Shown here one piece after another: positions 12,660 to 23,262 of a DNA stretch of 64,000 nucleotides; position 1 is the first letter of the stretch; every line of letters begins with the position of its first letter. This DNA is from Multifurca ochricompacta. Taxonomy: Eukaryota > Basidiomycota > Agaricomycetes > Russulales > Russulaceae. Both the position numbers and the translations under genes were made by a program. A model generated the notes under the pieces. It was not told the DNA's origin. It worked only from the letters and a program-made list of their open reading frames with translations, and did not search any database. The DNA is taken from the NCBI GenBank assembly GCA_022496185.1, contig WTXG01000134.1, positions 39,331 through 103,330 on the forward strand. Reading direction: 5' to 3'.

Positions 12660-13113
12660 TTTTAGTCTCATCTGACCAAATCACCCTCTTCCAGTCCTCC
12701 ATAGTCCAGTTTTGGTACTTCAAAGCAAAGGCTAAGTGCTTCTTGCAATGTACTGCAGAGAGTAGTGGCATTTTCTTCTTTGTTACAGCCTTGAATGAAT
12801 GTTGTTTAAGAACCCAGTGCACAGTTTGTGAAGAGACATGGTTGGGGATCATGGAATTGATGTGCTTTGTGGCCTGGACAGCATTGCCAACCTTTCCTGT
12901 GGTGATTTGTATCATGATAGCATGTTCAGAGGTAGCAGAGAGCTTGGAAGGATGACTAAAATGAGGTGACTGATGGTTGGGAAGGAGGGTCCTGAGTGTC
13001 CTAGAGACTCTGGACTGGCTGAGGCTGAGTCTGGAGGCAATAGTGTGAGTGGAATGACCTTCAGAGGCCAGAGAGAGCATGTTTTCTTTCTGAGCAGAGG
13101 AGGTGGGGTGCAT
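12535..13113 (-). pseudogene. Tc1-like transposase N-terminal half, right arm
   Basis: A 192-codon frame on the minus strand starting MHPTSSAQKENMLSLASEG. It holds the helix-turn-helix region, a second DNA-binding segment and the start of the catalytic domain with VIWSDETKINRFGSDA, whose aspartate would be the first DDE residue. The palindrome centre (about 12655) then joins it to the antisense of the left arm, so the later catalytic residues are absent. About 190 residues against roughly 340 for the family. Inactive, but it could still make a DNA-binding fragment. Confidence 0.82.
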
Positions 13114-13534
13114 TGGGAAATTATAATATTCTGGGAATGTAAACCATGGTTAAATAGCTCTATTCCAGGTCCCATCAATATTAAGATAACTATGGTAACC
13201 ATATATTAAGGATTGGTTGCTGTACATTTGGTGGAGCATCAGATTCTGATATTTCTGATACCCCCTCACAAAACTGAGTCAATGAGTCCCCAATTTGAAA
13301 TGGGCATAGCTCCACAGGTTTTAATCAGAATTACATAATTATTGTTGCATTACATAACCCTTATCTTTTACCTTTTATGGTCTACCAAGACTTTGTTTAT
13401 ATTTATTTTGGCTGATGTGATATTCAACAAACAGTGCAAAAGTGCAAAACATTGACTCAGTTTTGTGAGGCACTGTATGAAGTACGCTGTCACACAAGTC
13501 GTGTGGAACGTCCCGCACCGGACGTAACATCCCG

Positions 13535-14389
13535 GGCTGCCTTCTGTTTGGCCTGCCTGTCTGTGAAGGCATCCTTAAAGCTCTTGGCTATGGTCTCCCA
13601 AAGACCTTCGCTCGTGGTACGATGCCCGCTTTCAACCTGTTCGTTCAGCCACTCCAACTGTTCCATTGTCCAGTCATCCACTGCATCCCCTTGGATCAGA
13701 GAAAGAAACAGATTGGCCTGTTGGAATGGGTTGACAATCTGTGGGACGTCATGATTGAAGTTCTTAAATGTCATGAACTCCAACATGAACTTCTTGCTTT
13801 GTGAATGGTCCCCAGTGAATGTTTGGGGTAGCACTCTGGACAAATGTCCAGAAGGGGGGGGAATGTTTGGTGGTGGTGCCACCGGGGCTGGTGGGGCAGG
13901 GTCTGGAAGTTGGGCAGTGATGGTAGACATGGGTGGATGGGATGGGGTGATGGTGTCTGTGGATTGTGTCGATATCTGGGGAGTTGTCAAAGCAGGGGCT
14001 CTGAACATGACAACTGCGGGTGCAACCGGAAATGTAGTTGCTGCTAATGCTGGTGCTTCTTCTTCACTAGGTTCTTCTACGCACTCCTCGGGTTTGGAGT
14101 CCGTGACAATGGCCGGGGGATTTTCTCTCCACGGGCCTAGTCCAAATTCAGGTGGGGCAGGTCCTGTAGTGACCCAAGAGTGTCGGCTGTCCAAGTATTG
14201 GATGCGATACCAAACTCTCTTTTCATCATTGTATTCTACCGGTTGGTATCTTCCGTCATGATAGATGTAGTATCCAAACTCGGACTCAAAGTCTTTCCAG
14301 GTGGCAGAGCCAAGTACTTGCTGTGAATGCTCGTCTCTGCATTCAATAAGCTCTTCCCGGAAGAGGGTCTGACTGCGGCTGGAAGCCAC
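13535..14389 (-). pseudogene. G1 gag, N-terminal half
   Basis: Starts MASSRSQTLFREELIECRD at 14389, 20 nt after the 5' LTR. Encodes an N-terminal domain (WKDFESEFGYYIYHDGRYQP), a Pro/Thr/Ala-rich linker and a capsid-like retrotransposon-gag domain (LSRVLPQTFTGDHSQSKKF, FLSLIQGDAVDDWTMEQLEW). This copy keeps glutamine (SLIQGDAVDD) where G4 and G5 have a stop. It ends at the duplicated TCCCG and resumes at 4724. Confidence 0.9.
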
Positions 14390-14408
14390 TGTGAGAGACT
14401 CAACTTGA

Positions 14409-15605
14409 TGTTACGTCCAGTGTGAGATGTTCTGCACGACTTGTGCGACAGCTTTGTATGTGCGTTCAGATAAGAGATCAATAAGACCTCTTGGAGTTCG
14501 AATGGAGGAGTCAAAGTCAAAGGGGCTGTTCCCTAGTGACAATGTTGAGCGGAAAGTGCCGAAAGCACTGAGATGATCAAGTTAAAGGTTTCAAAGGGAA
14601 GTCCGGAAGACGAACACCGATGGATTCAATAAGTTGAGTCTGAGGTCTACAATGTAGCTACAGCAGACTTATATATGTAATTGAATGGGCATCTATGAGA
14701 TAAGGAACTGCGGTCAAGTGGGCCCAAATATATGGAAGTGGACAGCGTAAAGTCGGGCTTCTGATAGGATATTAAGTAAGTGTCCGAACGTAAAGATAAG
14801 GAGATAAAGGGTTAAACATAGGTATACAGTATGTCAACAAGGCCAAAGCAAGTCACAGGGACGGGAGTAAGGCATGTGATGGGTCCCAGGATGGGGATAA
14901 TGTCACAGCAAGGTGTGGTGCTGTGTCGAAGTTCGAGGTTCGAGGTTGTCTGTCAGTGCTACAAGAGCCTTTTATCAAGTCAAGGTTCCAAGCTAGGTCA
15001 AGTTGTGCCGGTCAAAGGGGGCACACGCGCGAGACGAAGTCGAACAGTGACACTAAGTCCTGCTGCAAGTTTCAAGGGGTCGAAGTTCCTTCAAGGCGCG
15101 GCTTAAAGGTTTCAAGTGGAAGGTGTTCTCAGTCAAGTAATGTGAGTCCCAGTGCACCTGTATTGCTACAGAAGAACAGACTTAAAGTCTTACTCTGATC
15201 TACTAGGGGTTTATATACATGTGCTATGCTATGAAGGTTGGTTCTGGTAGTTACTAGAGCGTTCACTAGGTAGTCTAATGGTTGTACAGTAGAATACCCC
15301 AGAAGGATAAAGAAAGGAGAGGGGTTGCGCCCTCTGGATGTTGATCAGTAAGCCACTAAGTAAGATCAGTAAGCAAATCAGTCAGCATGTAAGTAATAAG
15401 TCCTTCATAAGCAAGTCATGTGTGTATCTGCGTGATATAGTAAAATGTAAGGCAAAAGAAAAAGAAAAGCACATGGTACACATGACCCTAACACCAACAG
15501 ACAAAACCGTCACAGATAAGATCATGAAGTGTAAAGTGGGTGGCAAGGATGGGTCGCTGTTGGGAAGGTGGAAGAAAATGGGGTTGCTCGGCAGGGATTG
15601 TAACA
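14409..15605 (-). repeat. G1 5' LTR, interrupted by a second LTR
   Basis: Two pieces, 14409-14900 and 15520-15605, make a gypsy-family LTR of about 580 bp with TGTTAC/GTAACA ends. Minus-strand promoter TATATAAG near 14670, and R-start AGACTCAACTT near 14640. The complementary AAGTTGAGTCT lies 2 nt beyond the LTR, at about 14396-14406. Confidence 0.88.
14901..15514 (-). mobile_element. solo LTR of another family (614 bp)
   Basis: Begins TGTCACAGCAAGG, ends ACCGTCACA, and is flanked by a perfect GATAA duplication (14896-14900 and 15515-15519). A minus-strand TATATAAAC box lies near 15215. Short matches to 34040-34120 and 42040-42080 suggest that the same family occurs there. No coding potential. 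Confidence 0.8.
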
Positions 15606-15823
15606 GCAAAGCACAAGGACATATGTCGAGGGAATGCCCAAAGAAAGGCACGCGTGCAGCGGAAGCAACTGTTACACCTATCCATAACAATCCACCAACC
15701 GTCGATAAGAAAACACCAACAAAGGAGGAAAAGGTGCAAGAGATATGGGCAAACATGATGAAGGAGAGTGAAGAAGTGCGGGCCATCCTAGTAGAAAAGG
15801 CATTCGCAAAAAAGGATTTTTGA
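15606..15823 (+). pseudogene. G2 gag C-terminal remnant
   Basis: Picks up at KAQGHMSRECPKKG, the second half of the CCHC knuckle; the first CxxC lies on the other side of G1. Continues through the conserved tail (KEEKVQEIWANMMKESEEV) to a TGA directly after the A6GGAT5 tract where gag and pol frames overlap. Confidence 0.85.
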
Positions 15824-18800
15824 TTGGCTCAAACCCATCGGCCTGGGCACGAGCATTACATGTAACCTCTGTGTATACTAGTCACTTCAAATCCCTGAAA
15901 ATACCAGTACATTTCGAGACTACACAGAAGACAGCTGACCGAGATATCCTGATTGATTCAGGAGCCACCAATAACTTCATCAGCCCACGAATGGCTAGAA
16001 CCATGGGACTGGGGATGCTAGCACTCCCCCAAGAGAAAAATATCTGGAATATTGATGGAACTGCCAACCAAGCAGGGAAGATCACGCACTACACTGACCT
16101 CAATGTCCAAGTAGGGGAAAGAACAAAAGTTATATGCTTTCTGGTCACCAATCTAGGCGAAGAAGATTTAGTTCTGGGATATCCCTGACTTGCTGCATTC
16201 AAACCCAAGATCAACTGGGGCAATGCAACCATGGACAAGGATTTCTACCCTGTTCTCATCACATCGATGGGGTATGACTATGTGGCTTGACACTCAGCCG
16301 CATGGAGGATAGAGAAAGAGGATGAGGACCCAGGTTATTGTTTCGCTACCAAAGCATCAGAACTTGTGCAGAAGGCAGTGGAGGGGCGTACGGAAAGGAC
16401 TTTCGAGGAGGTAGTACTGAAGGAATATCACCAGCACTGGAAGGTATTTTCAGAGGAGGAATCGCAGCGCTTTCCTCCTGCACAACCATGGGACCACACC
16501 ATTGATTTCACACCCAATACCCCATCAGCAATCGACTGTAAAATCTACCCATTGTCACAGGCAGAACAAACAGCGCTTACAACATTCCTCAAGGAACATC
16601 TTGCGAAAGGGTACATTCGTCCATCAAAGTCACCATATGCGTCACCATTCTTCTTCATCAAAAAGAAAGATGGCAAACTTCGACCTGTTCAGGATTACCA
16701 ACAGATAAACGCCCACACAGTGAAAAACGCCTACCCATTGCTGCTTATATCAGAACTCATCGATACCATGCAAGACAAGTCCTTGTTCTCTAAAATGGAT
16801 GTCTGCTGGGGTTATAACAATATTCGGATCAAGGAAGGAGACCAATGTAAAGCCGCGTTCAAGACCAATCAGGGGCTCTTTGAGCCAAATGTTATGTTCT
16901 TCGGTCTTACCAACTCGCCCGCTACCTTTCAGTCGATGATGAACCACATCTTCCGCGACCTCATTCTTACAGGCGAAGTAGTGGTGTATATGGATGACAT
17001 ACTAGTGGCTACCACGGACAACTTGACTCATCATTGAGAACGGGTGCACCAGGTGCTAGACATCCTACACGAGCATGACTTGTACCTCAAACCAGCCAAA
17101 TGCTCATTCAAACAACAAAGTGTTGAATACCTAGGAGTTATTCTAGAGGGAGGACACATACGAATGGACCCAGTAAAAGTACAAGGAATCTGGGAGTGGC
17201 CCACACCCATGTGTATCAAGGATGTGCGATCCTTCATTGGATTTTGCAACTTTTACCAACAATTTGTATGGGGATTCTCAGGAATCGCCCAACCACTGAA
17301 TGGATTGTTAAAAAAGGATGTACCTTGGCACTGGGCAGATGAACAGCAGCGAGCCTTTGAGCAGATCCGAGACATCGTCGGCTCTGAACCAGTCCTCTTA
17401 CAGCCGGATCTGGAGAAGCCCTTTGAGCTCGAAGTCGATGCATCCCACTTTGCCAATGGCGCCGTGTTGAACCAAAGGGATAAAGTGGGACTACTTCACC
17501 CGGTTGCTTTCTACTTGGAGACCTTTTCACCAGTGGAGCGAAACTATGATATCTGGGATAGAGAATTGCTCACCATCGTCAAAGCATTACGACATTGGCG
17601 CCCATACCTGGCAGGAACGCCTCACAAAACCATTATCCATACTGATCATTCCAACCTACTCTATTGGAAGGAACCCCACAAAATCAGTCGACGGGTTGCT
17701 CACAAAGTCTTGGAGCTGGAGGAGTACAACTTCATACTGAAACACATTGCTGGAAGTCACAATGCCTGTGCAGACGCCCTGTCACGACGACCCAATTTCA
17801 GCAGTGGAGAAGAAGATAATAGTAATATCACAGTACTCCCAGAAGAGGTTTTTGCAAAGCAAGCGGTGGTCAGCCTTCATGACATGGACCTGTGGGCTCA
17901 GGTATCGCAGAACATGAATCCGCAGTTATGCCAATCCTGGGCAGAAGCCCATAACCTGAAACAAGTTGATGGCTTGTGGTGGAAGGACGGGGAACGTCTT
18001 GTTGTCACCAGTGGCGACAACATTAAGAGGGGGGTGATCCATTTTCACCATGACCTCCCCTCTGTGGGCCACCCTGGCATTGCCAATACATATGCCCTGG
18101 CCAAACGAGACTACTGGTGGCCAAATATGAAGAAAGATGTGGAAGACTATGTTAAAGGATGTGCGGATTGCCAGGCCAATAAAGTAAACACACACCCACA
18201 TCCACCAGCACCATTCCCAATCACACCCATAGCGTCACAACCATTCCAAACCATTGCCATGGACTTCATCATTAAACTTCCCGTTTCCAGAGGCTTTGAC
18301 TCCATCTTGACTATCATGGATCACAACTGTTCAAAAGCGGCACTATTCATACCATGCAACGAATCTATCACCGCAGAAGGAGTGGCCAAACTCTACCTAG
18401 ATCATGTCTACAGACACTATGGCCTCCCTGAAAAGATCATTTCAGACCGTGATCCACGTTTCACCTCCACATTTGCCAAGGCACTCTGCAAGGTCTTGGA
18501 CATCACTCAGAACATCTCAATGGCCTATCACCCACAGACAGATGGACAATCAGAAAGGATGAACCAGTGGCTCGAACAGTATCTTCGATTCTGGTGCAAT
18601 GGACAACAAGATGATTGGGCCGACTGGCTAGCAATGGCCAAGTTTGCACATAACTCCTGGCCCAATGATACCACCAAAGCCTCCCCATTTTCACTTATCA
18701 TGGGATGGACGCCCCAAACCACCTGGGCCGAGAAACCCGTAAACGTCCCATCAGCCATACAGTGTATCAGCCAATGGGAAGAGATCCGGAAATCAGCCAA

Positions 18801-19302
18801 GGAGAACCTGTTAAAGGCGCAGAGGGTCCTGTCGGAAAGACCATCGAAGTTCACACCTTATCAGACTAATGACCTTGTCTGGCTGGAAGGAAAGAACATC
18901 CATATGTCACATCCAACCGCCAAGCTAGCACCCCGATGTCACGGACCATTCGAGATAACGAGGAAGCTGTCAGATGTGTCATACGAACTCAAACTCCCGC
19001 CCACATGGAGGATCCATCCGGTCTTCCATGCCAGACTTCTGATGCCTTACAAAGAAACCACTCTCCATGGGGAAAACTTCCCGAGACCTCCCCCTGACCT
19101 TATCGATGGAGACATGGAATGGGAAGTGGAACGGATTCTAGACTCGCAACGTAAAGGCCGAGGGTGCAAGTTACACTACCTCATTAAGTGGAAAGGATTC
19201 CCAGACTCTGACAACTCGTGGGAGCCGGCCGGGAATATCTTTGCTCCGGTCCTTATCTCGGAGTTTCACACCCGTCACCCAGAAGCACCACAGAACAGTT
19301 AA
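15820..19302 (+). pseudogene. G2 pol: protease, RT, RNase H, integrase, chromodomain
   Basis: Nearly complete Ty3/gypsy pol. Protease with intact DSGATNNF (about 15955); RT with YMDD (about 16990); RNase H (about 17420-17780); integrase H2C2 finger (HHDLPSVGHPG, CADCQANK), DDE core with SDRDPRF and GQSERMNQW, and GPF motif (about 18945); C-terminal chromodomain (WEVERILDSQRKG, LIKWKGFPDSDNSWEP, about 19120-19250). Stops at 16186 (TGG to TGA), about 16268 and 17036-17038 (HHRERV to HH-stop-ERV) cut it into pieces. The last piece, 17044-19302 (752 codons), is fully open and still contains RNase H, integrase and chromodomain. A chromodomain in this class steers integration toward heterochromatin, which fits the nested insertions. 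Confidence 0.92.
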
Positions 19303-19336
19303 AAGGAGACAACCCCAAGGGTAGAACCCCCAGTAC

Positions 19337-20575
19337 ATGCTCTCACAGCAACGTCCTACAACCACAGAATCCATTATGTCTTTCATCGCTGCCAACGCCG
19401 CCATCAACACCTTCACTGCTACCACCATAGTTGTTGAGAATTTCCCCTCTGCTCATCCCTCCACACGTCCCTCCTCACCTATCGATTACGAGGCTGCTGA
19501 GGCCCGAGTCAAGAACCAGTCCCCCAACCCCAACGATGATTTTGAACACTGTGAAGAGCCGCATCCGAATGACCTGATAGGTATGGAATCAGATGATGAA
19601 GTGCCGGAGTTCCCCTTCTTCATCAACAACCCAAACTCCTCCACCTACTATCTGCTCAAGATCACCATGGGTGATGGGACTACAGCCATTGCCAAGTACA
19701 TCTTCTATACCAATGGGGGGATGGACGTGGTGGGATGCATGAAAAAGGATGGTCCTGTTTATGGAGCTCCAGTCTATCTGGAGGAAAGGTACACTGGCCG
19801 TTTACATCACACTTTGACCAACGAACAGCTGGGGCACCTGGCTGCTGAAGACTCGCGGGCCTTCACCATCGACAAAGTGCTGAGTGACATGCGACTTCCA
19901 CATCTCAAAGCTGAGGTAATGAGACTGCGGAAGAACCTGACCTTGCACAATACACTCAACAAGCAGTACAAAGAACATGCGAAAATGATGGCCCGGCTGA
20001 CGAATGGGATGTTCCAAATTGAGCAGGAGCTGGTGGAGATTTGAGAAAGGTTGGAGAAAGGGGATGCTTATCAGATGATTGCTGAGAGGTACGCCAATAC
20101 ATACGCTCAACCCCTACCCCCACGATCATTGGGGGCTGCTCCTGTGCTGTTGCCGAACCGATTTGAGATGCTGTGAATGCATGAAAACCCGTGTGGAGAG
20201 ACATGCTGGTGTTGTGACAGTAAGTACCATATCAGCTGGAACTGTCCTCTCAACTGCAAGTGGTGCTGGCACTGTCAAAGCAATCAGCATTGGAGCCAGT
20301 TTTGCATCTTCCACCGTGTAGGAGTCGCTCCGACGATCTCCAACCCATCCAGATGGTGTGGCAAGTGCCTGCGTCACAACTCCAGACACTGCGAGCTGGA
20401 CTGCCCCATTCATGACCTATGTCGCTCGTGCAGTCAATGCGGACCCTATGGGTTCCTCCGTACCCACAGATGCCCCCAGGATTCGGACAAGGAGAATTAC
20501 ACCATGGACAATTGTAATGTAGCTGACGACTATTTGGAGTTGGTACAGGATGATGACGGTACGAGTCGTTTCTAG
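19337..20575 (+). pseudogene. G2 third ORF (coiled-coil and zinc-knuckle protein), two stops
   Basis: Lies 34 nt downstream of pol in the env position. Same protein as the complete G5 copy: N-terminal MLSQQRPTTTESIMSFIA, central domain (IAKYIFYTNGGMDVVGCMKK), coiled coil, then four Cys/His motifs. Stops at about 20042 (EIRKRLE becomes EI-stop-ERLE) and about 20174 (MPRMHE becomes ML-stop-MHE) sit at arginine codons. Several Cys/His ligands are intact. Confidence 0.85.
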
Positions 20576-20606
20576 CTGGGTCTGCTAGAACCAGAAGAGG
20601 GGGTGA

Positions 20607-21200
20607 TGTTACAATCCCTGCCATCCGCTCCTATTTTCTTCACCCTTCCCAATGATGACCCCTCCTTGCCACCTACCTTACACTTCCTGATCACGTCTCC
20701 ATCCTGGGACCCATCCTGTGCCCTGCTTCCATCCCCGTGACCCCCTTTGTACTTGTTGACTCGCTGTTTGCCTATGATTGGGCCCTTATCTTGATATCCC
20801 TTATCTTCTTATCTTTATGACCGGACACTTACTTAATACCCTATCAGAAGCCAGGCTTTATGCCCTCCACTTTCGTATATTTGGGCCCACTTGACTCCAT
20901 ATCCTTATCTTATAGATGCCCACTGCTTTACGTATATAAGTCCACTGTAGCTACCATGTAGACCTCAGACTTGACTTATTGAATACATCGGTGCCTGTCT
21001 TCTGGATGCCCCCTTTGACTTCCTGACTCGTTCGTCTCAGTGCTTCTGGCACTTCCTACTCAACATTGTCATAAGGGACAGCCCCTTTGACTTTGACTCA
21101 CCTCACCTGAACTCCGAAGAGCCTTATTGGCCCTTCACTAGAAACCGCCGATTGAAGCTGTCACACAAGTCATGTGGAACATCCCGCACCAGATGTAACA
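20607..21200 (+). repeat. G2 3' LTR
   Basis: 594 bp, TGTTAC to GTAACA, with TATATAAG near 20935 and AGACTTGACTT near 20968. Preceded by the polypurine tract AGAAGAGGGGGTGA. Followed by TTCCA and G3 integrase sequence. Confidence 0.9.
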
Positions 21201-21552
21201 TTCCAGATCAAAAGGAAGCTGTCAGATGTCTCGTACGAACTCGAACTCCCTGAGATAATGGAAGATTCATCCGGTTTTCCATGCCCGACTACTGACTCCA
21301 TACAAGGAGACTCCCATTCATGGCAGGAATTTCCCAAGACCACCACCTGATCTCATCAATGGAGAAGCGGAGTGGGAAGTGGATCGCATTCTGGATTCGT
21401 CCCGAAAAGGCCGAGGGCGCAAGCTACATTACCTGATCAAGTGGAAAGGGTTCCCAGACTCTGACAGTTCATGGGAACCAGCCAGAAACATCTTTGCTCC
21501 AGCCCTTATTGTGGAGTTCCACTTATGACATCCCCAAGCACCCAAAAATAGT
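21201..21552 (+). pseudogene. G3 pol C-terminus: integrase tail and chromodomain
   Basis: Encodes KLSDVSYELELP, a frame disruption near 21250, then WEVDRILDSSRKGRG and LIKWKGFPDSDSSWEP (chromodomain, about 21370-21490), a TGA in place of an arginine codon near 21527, and the terminal HPQAPKNS. Confidence 0.82.
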
Positions 21553-21691
21553 TAAAAGGAATGACTCTCAACCCCCAGATGAACTCCCCAGAACAACACT
21601 TCACTAGCAACATCCTATTACCCACTGACATGTCTTCTTCTTCTTTCATTGCTGCCTCTGCCACCATCGATGCCTTTGCCACCACTCATGT

Positions 21692-22281
21692 TGTTACAAT
21701 CCCTGCCGTCCGCCCCTCGTTTCTTCACTCTTCCCAATGATGACCCTTCTTTACCGCCTACCTTACACTTCCTGATCACGTCTCCATCCTGGGACCCATC
21801 CCGTGCTCTTCTTCTGTCTCTGTGACCCTGGTTGTACTTGTTGACCTGTTGTTTGCCCATGTTTGACTCTTATCTCTCTATCTCTTATCTCATTATCGTT
21901 ACAACCAGACACTTACTTAATACCCTATCAGAAGCCAGGCTTTACGCCCTCCGCTTCCGTATATTTGGGCCCACTTGACTCCGATATCTTATCTTATAGA
22001 CGCCCACTGGATTACGTATATAAGTCCGCTGTAGCTACTCTGTAGACCTCAGACTTGACTTATTGAATACATCGGTGCTTGTCTTCTGGATGCTCCTTTG
22101 AAGGCCTTACCTCGATCATCTCAGTACTTCTGGTACTTTCCGCTCAACATTGTCTTAGAGTGCAGCCTCTTTGACTTTGACTCCTCCCGCATAACTCCAA
22201 GGGGTCTTATTGATCTCTTATCTAATCCCGAACGAACGCTGTCACACAAGTTGTGTGGAACGTCCCGCACCGGGCGTAACA
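21692..22281 (+). mobile_element. solo gypsy LTR in G3 third ORF
   Basis: 590 bp, TGTTACAATCCC to GGGCGTAACA, with a perfect 5-bp duplication CATGT (21687-21691 and 22282-22286). TATATAAG near 22016. Confidence 0.92.
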
Positions 22282-22520
22282 CATGTGGTGGTAGGGCATA
22301 GCACGAGTCCAGGTAACTCGCAAGTTTTTTGAGTAGAGCCGTGGGAAAACTCATGGGTATTGATACTTGCAGATCCAGGTGATCCATGGGAAAATACTCA
22401 TGTGGATCTGGGTATTGATTTTGGCACCCCAGGTACCCACATGGGTACTCATGGAATACTTGTGGGAATATTATTATATAAAATTATTTTTTTAATAGGC
22501 TCCTCAACCTAGAACAGAAA

Positions 22521-22597
22521 TGGCTGAAACATGGATTGAATCTAAGACCTCTGGGAACAAGCTCGGTCTGGTGCTCTAACCACTAAGCCACCCAGCC
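22521..22597 (-). other. tRNA-like sequence (possible SINE head)
   Basis: Minus-strand 77 nt with a tRNA-like layout: GGCTGGG at the 5' end able to pair with TTCAGCC near the 3' end, an A-box-like GGCTTAGTGG followed by GAGC closing a D-arm, and a B-box-like GATTCAATCC. The anticodon and T arms pair poorly, so it is more likely a decayed tRNA-derived piece than a functional tRNA gene. Confidence 0.35.
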
Positions 22598-22639
22598 TCA
22601 CTAGCAAAGACACACAATATATTATATATAGGGTTATGC

Positions 22640-23262
22640 AGAATTGATTTTATCACTTGTATCTAATTAATTGTGAATGCGTTTTGATCTTATCACTTGT
22701 ATTATCTTAGATGTATATCTTTAGTATCTAATTAATTGTGAACGCATTTTTGATCTTATCACTTAGATGTACATTCCAAGTATCTAATTAGTTGTGAATG
22801 CATTTTTGATCTTATCACTCAGATGTACATTCCAAGTATCTAATTAGTTGTGAACACATTTTTGATCTTATCACTCAGATGTACATTCCAAGTATCTAAT
22901 TAATTGTGAACGCATTTTTGATCTTATCACTTAGATGTACATCCCAAGTATCTAATTAGTTGTGAACGCATTTTTGATCTTATCACTCAGATGTACATTC
23001 CAAGTATCTAATTAGTTGTGAACGCATTTTTGATCTTATCACTTAGATGTACATCCCAAGTATCTAATTAATTGTGAACGCATTTTTAATCTTATCACTT
23101 AGATGTACATCCTAAGTATCTAATCGCGTTTTTGATCTTATCACTTAGATGTACATCCCAAGTATCTAATTAACTGTGAACACATTTTTGATCTTATCAC
23201 TTAGATGTATATCCTAAGTATCTAATTAATTGTGAACGTGTTTTTGATCTTATCAATTAGGT
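22640..23262. repeat. 56-bp minisatellite, about 10-11 copies
   Basis: Tandem units spaced exactly 56 bp over most of the array (GATCTTATCAC repeated at 22752, 22808, 22864, 22920, 22976 and 23032), each containing AGATGTACAT, AAGTATCTAATTA and GTGAACGCATTTTT. The units are contiguous, without spacers. Confidence 0.93.

Larger units (their letters stand above)
5274..13475. mobile_element. palindromic (foldback) Tc1/mariner-like element, interrupted by copia C1
   Basis: Terminal inverted repeats start CAGTGCCTCACAAAAC and are flanked by TA (5272-5273 and 13476-13477), diagnostic of Tc1/mariner. Without the copia insertion the element is about 1.62 kb and is a near-perfect palindrome: the left arm (5274-5796 plus 12377 to about 12650) is the reverse complement of the right arm (about 12665-13475). 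Each arm carries the 5' half of the same transposase gene, so the catalytic half is missing and the element cannot be autonomous. An inverted copy of the TIR core recurs at about 5463-5487 and again in the other arm. Confidence 0.88.
4730..13529 (+). mobile_element. solo gypsy LTR, itself split by nested insertions
   Basis: The two outer pieces (4730-5271 and 13476-13529) join into a family LTR of about 595 bp, beginning TGTTAC and ending ACGTAACA. It is flanked by a perfect 5-bp duplication TCCCG (4725-4729 and 13530-13534). It contains the TATATAAG promoter (about 5056) and the R-start sequence AGACTCGACTT (about 5091). Everything between 5272 and 13475 is the later Tc1-like and copia insertions. 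A solo LTR is the usual product of recombination between the two LTRs of a former full element. Confidence 0.9.
1..15605 (-). mobile_element. Ty3/gypsy chromodomain-family LTR element G1 (3' end outside window)
   Basis: Minus-strand LTR retrotransposon reading from its 5' LTR (14409-15605) through gag (14389-13535, resumed 4724-4105) and pol (4082-1600) to part of the integrase core (343-1). The rest of the integrase, the third ORF and the 3' LTR lie beyond the window start. It is broken by a solo LTR in gag, another in the integrase and a third inside its own 5' LTR. At 15605 it abuts the middle of the zinc knuckle of G2 gag, so G1 inserted into G2. Many in-frame stops show that it is dead. 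Confidence 0.9.
15606..21200 (+). mobile_element. gypsy element G2 (5' end displaced by G1)
   Basis: Plus-strand element starting inside the gag zinc knuckle, where G1 inserted, and running through pol, the third ORF and the 3' LTR (20607-21200). It lies inside the integrase of G3: sequence after 21200 resumes integrase C-terminal homology. Its own 5' LTR and gag N-terminus must lie on the far side of G1, left of the window. Confidence 0.9.

Noticed and set aside
15338..15823. 161-codon frame spanning the LTR and G2 gag
   Set aside because: The first half is LTR sequence; only the part after 15606 is real gag.
22521..22597. Functional tRNA gene
   Set aside because: Acceptor and D-arm pairing are plausible, but the anticodon and T arms do not fold well, and it sits within a transposon.
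22640..23262. CRISPR-like regular repeat array
   Set aside because: Units of 56 bp are contiguous with no unique spacers, and the genome is fungal. It is a minisatellite inside a hAT-like element.
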